Of a DNA stretch of 42,535 nt, positions 36,801 to 42,535 are shown piece by piece. A model generated the notes under the pieces. It was not told where the DNA came from. It made no database searches and saw nothing but the letters and a program-made list of their open reading frames with translations. Positions within the stretch are counted from its first letter, which is position 1; every line of letters starts with the position of its first letter. The stretch is from Bacteroidota bacterium (GTDB taxonomy: Bacteria; Bacteroidota; Bacteroidia; Bacteroidales; Prolixibacteraceae), in NCBI GenBank assembly GCA_024278975.1, contig JAJRSD010000058.1:1-42535 (forward strand). Direction: 5' to 3'. A program made the position numbers and the translations under genes.

Positions 36801-38606
36801 CCGATATTAATTACAGCCACTACAACAATTGTTGCACTATTCCCGCTGGCAATGGGACAAGCCGAATATGTCGGGGCAATTGGCGCACCATTTGCAATTA
36901 CCGTAATTGGAGGTTTGTCGCTAAGTACAATTCTTACTTTAATATTTATACCAACTTTATATGCCGGTTTAGAGAACTCGTTAAATTGGATAAAATCGTT
37001 AAACTGGAGTATAAAAACCGGAATGTTAACAGTGTTTGCTGCAGGTAGTTACTATGTATATTTCGAAGTAGATACTTTCCTCTGGCAACTGCTCGGTTTT
37101 ATGATGCTGATTATTTTAGTACCCGGTGTTACGGCATTTATTTTATCGAGCCTGAAAAGTGCCAACGCAAAAGTTATCGACGAAAATGTTGCCATAAATA
37201 TAAAAATCAGAAAACTGGTAAAAGTTTACGATCGCGACTCGCGTTTTGTTCGCGAATGGAAATCGGGACTTAAAATAAGAGAACGCGCCGGGCTGACAAA
37301 AGATTATAAAAAAGCACGCGATTTTGCCGAGCTGATTTGGCAAATACCACTATTTGTATTCATCGTGTATTTTACTTTTTTCTATCTCGAAAGCAATTTA
37401 TGGCTTTGGGTTTTATCGCATTTCGTTTTTTTCTTTTCATTTTTACTTTGGGTTCCGTTTAATCAGGTGCTCATTAACAAATACGAGTCGGGTGGCAAGC
37501 GTTTTTATCTGAAATTAAACAACATTGTAAAAAGCTTAATTTACTGGGTTATTCCGTTAATTTTCCTCTTTATATTTTTTAAACAGTGGGATAATTTAGG
37601 GTTGGTAATATTTATAGGAATTATCTGGGTTACACTACTAATTATATACAGCTCAGGCAAATACATTCAAACTAAAAAATTAAATATTGCCCGGATTGAA
37701 GGACGTTTTAGTGGAATTAAAAGAGCATACTTTAACTTAATAAAGCAGATACCAATTATTGGGAAACACAAAACTCCTTTCCGTGCGTTAAACGGAGTTA
37801 CCCTGGAAATTAAAACCGGAATGTTTGGTTTGCTTGGACCAAACGGTGCGGGCAAATCTACAATGATGCGAATTATCTGTGGAGTTTTGGAACAGAGTTA
37901 CGGTAAAATCTGGATTAATGGATTAGACACGCAAAAACACCGCGAAGAGTTGCAGGGTTTAATTGGTTATTTGCCACAGGCATTCGGAACTTACGAAAAT
38001 ATGTCAGCATTGGAATTTCTCGATTATCAGGCAATATTAAAAGGGTTAAAAGATACCAAATTACGAAACGAGAGACTTGAATATGTATTGAAAAACGTTC
38101 ATTTATGGGATAGGAAAGATGATAAAATTGGCTCGTTCTCGGGTGGTATGAAACAGCGAATTGGGATAGCTCAGATTCTGCTTAACCTGCCACGTATTTT
38201 GGTAGTTGACGAACCAACCGCCGGACTCGACCCGCGCGAACGAATCCGTTTCAGAAACTTGCTGGTTGAATTAAGCCGCGAGCGAATTGTAATTTTTTCG
38301 ACACATATTATCGAAGATATCTCGAGTTCGTGTAACCAGGTTGGAGTAATTAACCGTGGCGATCTGAAATATTTGGGCACACCAAACGACATGGTAAAAA
38401 TGGGAGATAATTTTGTCTGGCAGTTTTCTATCCCTGCAAAAGAGTTCGACGATTTTGCCAATAAACAGTTGATAGTTCACCACATGCGCGACGGCGAAAA
38501 TATTAAAGTGCGATGTCTGGCACAGGAAAAACCAACTGAAGATGCGGTAAATGTATCGCCACATTTGGAAGATGCTTATTTATGTTTGTTGAAAGATTTT
38601 AAATAA
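33894..38606 (+). CDS. RND permease fused to six extra membrane segments and an ABC ATPase domain
   Basis: This is one continuous 1570-residue chain. Residues 1 to ~1020 are a complete RND permease with the first helix (KIFISMLFLALTLLGIKSY), the TM4 motif GMLLDNSIVVLEN (Asp397/Asn398) and TM10 VVVNNGIILIDYTN (Asn937/Asn938). About 1030-1280 adds roughly six hydrophobic segments in three pairs, separated by a basic cytosolic stretch (about 1100-1150). About 1285-1570 is an intact ABC nucleotide-binding domain: Walker A GPNGAGKS (1315-1322, Lys1321), signature SGGMKQR (1416), Asp1439-Glu1440 of Walker B and switch His1471. The C-terminal tail matches that of the separate ATPase at 23825. The ATPase may power the 239-residue ABC permease downstream, or may act on the RND part; the sequence cannot decide. 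The frame has no internal stop or overlap suggesting two genes. Confidence 0.9.
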   Translation: MKFIINRKIFISMLFLALTLLGIKSYKELPVELMPNAELPMLFVQIQSAIEVDPSYMENQAVIPVEGAINTMEGIESIESFINNRSASIQINFKQNVNTKYTTLKLQEKIDQIASSLDDNFFITVTKIDIQQLTNQFMELQVRGSGGTDRIRNIVDQEISANLENIDGIASVTVFGGKERSIEVTYNKAACEAYDITPSQIRNAISQNSKNRTFVGYAHDSRKQFFVHVTAEYDNVTDIENIVVADGPIYLKDVATVFFGVKEEETISRVNGLDAVSIRLVNDSQANQIDLSHKVQDEILELNKKLASKNVEIVVQTNGAEVMEKNIDQIIDLAMIGGLLAIFILWMFLKNFRIVSFIALAIPISVFAAFNLFYLFNISLNSLTLVGLVLAIGMLLDNSIVVLENIYRLSGNGFDAERAVTQGTKEVWRSIIAATLTTITVFLPFVFSADYMVKLIGNHIGVSIISTLIISLFVALLLIPMAAHLLLKGKQQHNIFYEKVTTNNRIIQIYILLLKASMRTPARTIIGAIILFFVTIFIVLAVSVSNLEEVEETQFSIYVTMPTGSTLEATDLVVTSVENRLKDIEEKKDLISKIEEEQATLTLILKDDYRDIDDRTIAEIKSEVENEINKIPNAEISLTPPTTGSGGGSSRNSGTASFGRFMGIGSNQESIVIKGSNFDIMKGVADDLLYYVEDLESIRRANISVANNRPEIHLYFNQLLLTEYGLNLGNITSELNSFSREFSVNGVNFNQGNEEYEIVIKEELFDNEEEAAEKGIDDLRVLQISNNQGATFDLQDVAQLVYADGMASIRRVNQEKQIELTYRFIDEAETSNDLLEAYRLEIDEIVSSYKLPPGVAIEVIHEEDQFSEFYFLIGAAFILILMILASVFESVSTPFVLMFSIPLAAIGSFLALIFTGNSLFSANTLMGFIILIGVVVNNGIILIDYTNILRKRGYRKSRALMSAGLSRVRPILITATTTIVALFPLAMGQAEYVGAIGAPFAITVIGGLSLSTILTLIFIPTLYAGLENSLNWIKSLNWSIKTGMLTVFAAGSYYVYFEVDTFLWQLLGFMMLIILVPGVTAFILSSLKSANAKVIDENVAINIKIRKLVKVYDRDSRFVREWKSGLKIRERAGLTKDYKKARDFAELIWQIPLFVFIVYFTFFYLESNLWLWVLSHFVFFFSFLLWVPFNQVLINKYESGGKRFYLKLNNIVKSLIYWVIPLIFLFIFFKQWDNLGLVIFIGIIWVTLLIIYSSGKYIQTKKLNIARIEGRFSGIKRAYFNLIKQIPIIGKHKTPFRALNGVTLEIKTGMFGLLGPNGAGKSTMMRIICGVLEQSYGKIWINGLDTQKHREELQGLIGYLPQAFGTYENMSALEFLDYQAILKGLKDTKLRNERLEYVLKNVHLWDRKDDKIGSFSGGMKQRIGIAQILLNLPRILVVDEPTAGLDPRERIRFRNLLVELSRERIVIFSTHIIEDISSSCNQVGVINRGDLKYLGTPNDMVKMGDNFVWQFSIPAKEFDDFANKQLIVHHMRDGENIKVRCLAQEKPTEDAVNVSPHLEDAYLCLLKDFK

Positions 38607-38710
38607 AAGCCCCACCTATCCTCCCCAAAAGGGAAGAATAAGAGGCTAATGATTTGAACTCGTTTCAGAATCATAAAAATAAAATGTTATAATAATGAAA
38701 ACGAGAAAAA

Positions 38711-38756
38711 GATACTGAACTAAATTCTCCAGAGGAGTCCTTTAGACAGCATGACG
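38711..38756 (-). repeat. Palindromic intergenic element, minus-strand copy
   Basis: Read on the minus strand it begins CGTCATGCTGTCTAAAGG and ends GTTCAGTATC, with an inner CTCC/GGAG stem at about 38728-38737. It belongs to the same family as the elements at 10737 and 38784. Confidence 0.65.
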
Positions 38757-38783
38757 TAACAATTAGCAATCGTTATTTTGAAA

Positions 38784-38809
38784 CGTCACCCTGAACTTGT
38801 TTCAGGGTC
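38784..38809 (+). repeat. Palindromic intergenic element (CGTCACCCTGAA type)
   Basis: An 8-bp stem pairs ACCCTGAA (38788-38795) with TTCAGGGT (38801-38808) around CTTGT. In one frame it encodes the peptide RHPELVSGS, a common spurious N-terminus in gene predictions, and it creates a false upstream start for the next gene. Confidence 0.75.
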
Positions 38810-38840
38810 TTTAATTAAAACAAATAGAAGAATAAATAAT

Positions 38841-39560
38841 ATGGCCAATAAACTAAATATAAAAAACAGCCTTTTTGTTTCAGTAAAAATGATTAGGTAT
38901 AATTTGAGAATAATTTTTGCAAATAAATTTATCTGGTTTCTAATGGCAGCATTTGCCTTTTTTATGTTTGTTTCAATTATAACTGTTTATAACGGAGGTA
39001 ATTTATCGGAAGGAAGTATCTACTATATTCTGTTTTTCCCGGGTATTTTATTAATTTTTTACCCATCGGTTTTTGGTATTCAAAACGACGACGACTCTCG
39101 AATGCTTGAGATACTTTTCGGAATTCCGAACTACCGCTACAAAGTTTGGCTGGTAAGGCTGATAATGATATACATTCTGGTATATGTTATTACTCTCTTA
39201 TTTGCCGTTCTGGCTTCGGTTCTGCTGTCTAAAATCAATGTTTTCGAAATGACCTACCAACTAATGTATCCCGTTATATTCCTGGGATCCATGGCATTTA
39301 TGTTTTCAACCATTATTAAAAACGGAAATGGAACAGCGGTTGCAATGATACTTATTGGAGTTGCCCTTTTGATGTTATCGGATGCAGTTGAGCGCACACA
39401 ATGGAACATTTTTTTAAATCCATTCGAGATTCCACGAAATTTAAATGAAATAATCTGGCAGGGAATTATTACAAAAAACAGAATTTTTCTGGCAATTAGT
39501 ATGGTTGTCTTTATTTTATACGGACTTTTTAATTTGCAGAAACGGGAGAAGTTTGTGTGA
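38841..39560 (+). CDS. ABC-2 family permease
   Basis: This is a 239-residue inner-membrane protein with about six hydrophobic segments (IWFLMAAFAFFMFVSIITVY, IYYILFFPGILLIFYPSVF, VRLIMIYILVYVITLLFAVL, MYPVIFLGSMAFMFSTII, AMILIGVALLML, IFLAISMVVFILYGLF). The DDDSRMLEILFGIPNYRYKVWL loop between the second and third resembles the coupling region of ABC-2 exporters. An ATG at 38778 would add 21 residues encoded by a dispersed repeat, so I take 38841 as the start. No separate ATPase follows, so its likely motor is the C-terminal ABC domain of the preceding RND fusion. The 234-base gap between them holds repeats and could weaken co-transcription. Confidence 0.8.
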   Translation: MANKLNIKNSLFVSVKMIRYNLRIIFANKFIWFLMAAFAFFMFVSIITVYNGGNLSEGSIYYILFFPGILLIFYPSVFGIQNDDDSRMLEILFGIPNYRYKVWLVRLIMIYILVYVITLLFAVLASVLLSKINVFEMTYQLMYPVIFLGSMAFMFSTIIKNGNGTAVAMILIGVALLMLSDAVERTQWNIFLNPFEIPRNLNEIIWQGIITKNRIFLAISMVVFILYGLFNLQKREKFV

Positions 39561-39764
39561 TAATATAACTGATAACGCAAGAATATGCTAAACCTGTTTT
39601 TTATCCGTTTTTAATAAAAATTTATTTTCTATTTTAACCCCATCAATTAAACAATAAAAATATCATCATAAAAAATGAAACGAGTATGATAAGTTTTAAT
39701 ACACATGAGCATGATTATTGGCGAGTTCCATGTGTTACCATTAACAACAAACAATTATAAACAC

Positions 39765-42383
39765 ATGAAAATTTCTACTTTTTTAGTAATGGTATTTATG
39801 CTTATACAAGGTGTAGGCATTGCCCAAAACGAACCAGTTTCGGAAGCTGATTATCGAATGGCAGAACGCTTCTCTCCTGAGAAATTAAAACGGATGGTTT
39901 TCAGTACTTCTGTAAATCCCAAATGGCTCGAAACAGGCGATAAGTTCTGGTATTCGTACAAAACCACAGAGGGCGAAAGTTTTTATCTGGTCGATTTAGA
40001 AAAAAAATCAAAAGTATTACTTTTCGATAATCATAAAATGGCGGCAATGGTTACCAAAATTACCAAAGATCCGTACGACTGGCAGCATCTTCCTCCCATA
40101 AAACCAAAGTTTAAAAAAGACGATACAGTATTCCGCTTCGATGTAACCAGCTCGCAGTTGGAGGAGAAAGAAAAGGAAGAGGTTGCCGAAGGTGAGAAAA
40201 CTGAAGAAATTATAGAGGAGGATAAAGAGAACAAAGAAGACAACGAAAAGAAGAAGGACAAAAAGAAAGAGGATGGAGAAAAATCAAAAAAAGATAAAAA
40301 AGAAGAGAAACCAAAAAAGAAGGTTTTTCATTTAGAATATAATATTCAAACCGGAGAGCTGTACGAACAAGAAGATTGGAAAGAGGAGAAGAAACATCCG
40401 GACTGGGCAAGTATGTCGCCCGACAGTACATACGTTGTTTTTGCCCGCGACTATAACTTGTACTGGATGGATAAAGAGAATTTCCTGAAAGCAAAAGCCG
40501 AAGAGGAGGACGAAAAAGATTCGACAATTGTTGAGCATCAGTTAACAACCGAAGGAGTTAAAAATTATGCCTTTGGCGGCGGTTATACTGCCAAAGAAAA
40601 CGACGATAAAAAGACAATAGAAAAGGAGAGTAAAAAACGTAAACGTGCAAGCATTATCTGGTCGCCCGATTCGAAAAAATTTGCGATGACCCGCAGTGAC
40701 AGCCGCGATGTAAAAGCACTTTGGGTAATAGATGTAACCAAACAGCCACGCCCCGAGTTGGAGACATACAAATATCAGATGCCGGGAGAAAAGGAGTCGC
40801 CTAAAGTAGAAATGTGGGTTTTTGATATGGACAAAAAAAAGGGTAAAAATATTGATGTTTCTGCATTTGCCGACCAACAAATCTCTATTAATCGTGCAAA
40901 CCTGACAAACAAAGAACGAATTAAAGATTTTGTGCCCAGAACATGGCTTTCAAAATCTTCGGATAAAATTTATTTCACACGTAAAAGCCGCAATTTGCAT
41001 AAAATAGATGTCTGTGTTGTAAATCCTGAAACCAGAGAAATTACAACTCTGGTGGAGGAGCGCTTAAATACTTACAACGAGATTAAACCACTCTTTTTAA
41101 TTAACGATGGCGATGAGTTTATACAATGGTCGGAGCGAGACGGTTGGGCACATTTGTATTTATACGATGGAGAGGGAAATTTAAAACACCAAATTACTTC
41201 GGGCTCGTGGCATTGCAGCAGTATTTCGAAAGTAGATGAAAAAAACCGGATAATTTATTTTACAGCAAATGGCCGCGAGAATGGAGAGAATCCGTATTAC
41301 AACCACCTTTATAAAATAAATATGGATGGCACGGGTTTAAAGCTAATAAATCCGGGCAATTTTACTCATCGTAGTTCAATAAGCGATTCGCATCGCTATT
41401 TTATCGACAACTATTCCAGAGTAAATACAACACCAAAATCTGTTGTTTACGATAATAGTGGTAAAATTGTTATGGAGCTGGAAACTGCCGATTTAAGTAA
41501 TCTTTTTGCTGCCGGATACAAATTCCCCGAGATTTTTAAAGCTAAAGCTGCCGATGGAATTACCGATATTTATGGTGTAATGTACCGCCCTTTTAAATTC
41601 GATTCAACCAAACTTTATCCAATTTTGGAATACGTCTATCCGGGGCCGCAAACCGAAGCAGTAAACAGTTCGTTTTCGGCTCGTATGGATAGAACCGACC
41701 GTTTTGCACAACTCGGTTTTGTGATTATTACATTGGGAAATCGTGGCGGACACCCGAATCGTTCGAAATGGTATCATAACTACGGATACAACGATTTACG
41801 GGATTATGGTTTAGCCGATAAGAAATATGTGGTGGAACAACTCGCCGACCGTTACAAATTTATCGACATTGAGCGGGTTGGAATTTCGGGTCATTCGGGC
41901 GGTGGTTTTATGTCAACAGCAGCACTTTTGCAGTATCCCGACTTTTATAAAGCGGCTGTGTCGTCAGCAGGAAATCACGAAAACAATATATACAACCGCT
42001 GGTGGAGCGAAACGCACCACGGTGTAAAAGAGGAGATTAACGATGAAGGTGAATCGAAATTCATTTACGATATCGAGAAAAACTCGCAACTGGCAAAAAA
42101 CCTCCGTGGCAATTTACTCCTTGTTACCGGAGATATGGACAATAACGTTCACCCCGGAAATACAATTCGTATGGCAAATGCACTGATTAAAGCAAAAAAA
42201 CGTTTCGACTTTTTTATAATGCCCGGTCAGCGACATGGTTTCGGCGAACATACCGAGTACTTTTTTTGGCTAAAAGCCGATTATTTCTGCAAACATTTAA
42301 TTGGAGATTATTCTATTAGCACCGATATTTTTGAAATGCGCCGCGAGTATAAAATGACACCGAGTAAAAAAAGGGCTAAATAA
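39765..42383 (+). CDS. Exported S9 prolyl oligopeptidase / DPP IV-like peptidase
   Basis: This is an 872-residue serine peptidase, probably periplasmic, cutting short peptides after proline or alanine. The ATG at 39765 gives a clean signal peptide (MKISTFLVMVFMLIQGVGIAQ); an ATG at 39705 would add 20 residues and hide it. The N-terminal two thirds are the DPPIV_N beta-propeller. The C-terminal hydrolase has the GxSxGG-type nucleophile Ser711 (GISGHSGGGFMS), Asp792 (GDMDNNVHPGN) and His824 (GQRHGFGEH). Two highly charged Lys/Glu/Asp stretches at about residues 134-187 and 240-297 interrupt the propeller region, unusual for the family. It starts ~200 bases after the ABC permease, with no clear promoter or terminator between them, and there is no evidence it belongs to the export system. 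Confidence 0.92.
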   Translation: MKISTFLVMVFMLIQGVGIAQNEPVSEADYRMAERFSPEKLKRMVFSTSVNPKWLETGDKFWYSYKTTEGESFYLVDLEKKSKVLLFDNHKMAAMVTKITKDPYDWQHLPPIKPKFKKDDTVFRFDVTSSQLEEKEKEEVAEGEKTEEIIEEDKENKEDNEKKKDKKKEDGEKSKKDKKEEKPKKKVFHLEYNIQTGELYEQEDWKEEKKHPDWASMSPDSTYVVFARDYNLYWMDKENFLKAKAEEEDEKDSTIVEHQLTTEGVKNYAFGGGYTAKENDDKKTIEKESKKRKRASIIWSPDSKKFAMTRSDSRDVKALWVIDVTKQPRPELETYKYQMPGEKESPKVEMWVFDMDKKKGKNIDVSAFADQQISINRANLTNKERIKDFVPRTWLSKSSDKIYFTRKSRNLHKIDVCVVNPETREITTLVEERLNTYNEIKPLFLINDGDEFIQWSERDGWAHLYLYDGEGNLKHQITSGSWHCSSISKVDEKNRIIYFTANGRENGENPYYNHLYKINMDGTGLKLINPGNFTHRSSISDSHRYFIDNYSRVNTTPKSVVYDNSGKIVMELETADLSNLFAAGYKFPEIFKAKAADGITDIYGVMYRPFKFDSTKLYPILEYVYPGPQTEAVNSSFSARMDRTDRFAQLGFVIITLGNRGGHPNRSKWYHNYGYNDLRDYGLADKKYVVEQLADRYKFIDIERVGISGHSGGGFMSTAALLQYPDFYKAAVSSAGNHENNIYNRWWSETHHGVKEEINDEGESKFIYDIEKNSQLAKNLRGNLLLVTGDMDNNVHPGNTIRMANALIKAKKRFDFFIMPGQRHGFGEHTEYFFWLKADYFCKHLIGDYSISTDIFEMRREYKMTPSKKRAK

Positions 42384-42449
42384 TAATTTCATCTGTATAT
42401 ATTTACATTAAACAACTAAATGTCAATCTTTTACTACTCTCCCTCTTCT

Positions 42450-42471
42450 CCCTCTCTTCGCGAAGAGAGGG
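42450..42471. repeat. Perfect 22-bp palindrome
   Basis: CCCTCTCTTCG is directly followed by its exact reverse complement CGAAGAGAGGG. It sits 66 bases after the S9 peptidase stop and just before another large hairpin; together they look like one dispersed intergenic element that may also end transcription. Confidence 0.8.
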
Positions 42472-42473
42472 AC

Positions 42474-42513
42474 GATAATTTTGTGGTCAGATTTATCTGA
42501 CTGCAAAATTATC
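42474..42513. repeat. 18-bp-stem hairpin next to the palindrome
   Basis: GATAATTTTG (42474-42483) pairs with CAAAATTATC (42504-42513), and GTCAGA (42486-42491) with TCTGAC (42496-42501), around a TTTA loop, with two G-T wobbles in between. No T-run follows, so it is not a classical terminator. I see no gene in 42384-42535. Confidence 0.75.
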
Positions 42514-42535
42514 AGGGTGAGTAATCCAAACCTAA

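Overview
The window looks like a chromosomal segment of an AT-rich member of the Bacteroidota, probably a Bacteroidales/Marinilabiliales-type anaerobe or facultative anaerobe. The evidence is a giant surface protein with a type IX secretion C-terminal domain, promoters that fit the Bacteroidota consensus (TTTG near -33, TAnnTTTG near -7), almost no Shine-Dalgarno sequences, and intergenic spaces holding short palindromic elements of kinds common in this phylum. No tRNA, rRNA, CRISPR array, integrase or transposase is visible.

Layout. (1) 3-7436: the 3' part of a very large repeat-rich secreted protein, cut by the window start. (2) 7674-8681: glyceraldehyde-3-phosphate dehydrogenase with a strong terminator. 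(3) 9138-16771: a sulfur/methionine block. It has the anaerobic homocysteine synthesis pair (DUF39 sulfurtransferase plus NIL/ferredoxin protein), an AAA-type ATPase with its own promoter, a UPF0280 (ApbE-like) protein, and full-length cobalamin-dependent methionine synthase. Together they can be read as aspartate semialdehyde to homocysteine to methionine. (4) 16835-17368: a small exported protein of unknown role. (5) 17727-21643: a nickel-pincer cofactor cluster in the order nikR-like, larE, larC, larB and a predicted nickel permease. No lactate racemase gene (larA) is present, and the NikR-like regulator has lost all four classical nickel ligands. (6) 23571-21685, minus strand: a ComB-like phosphatase and a PatB/MalY C-S lyase. 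(7) 23825-39560: a large export operon of ABC ATPase, giant ABC-2 permease with a degenerate M1-peptidase-like region and a golvesin-like domain, TolC-like channel, lipoprotein adaptor, RND pump, an RND pump fused to six extra membrane segments and an ABC ATPase, and a second ABC-2 permease. (8) 39765-42383: an exported S9 (DPP IV-like) peptidase.

The most unusual part is the export operon. One 1570-residue chain joins a complete RND permease to a complete ABC nucleotide-binding domain, and the operon mixes both transporter types around one TolC/adaptor set. It begins at a divergent promoter region whose 21-bp palindrome could be a regulator site. The second point of interest is the lar cluster, with its ligand-less NikR homologue, helically phased direct repeats at the start codon, and an unexplained run of hairpins upstream. 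Functional calls rest on motif recognition by eye; no database search was run.
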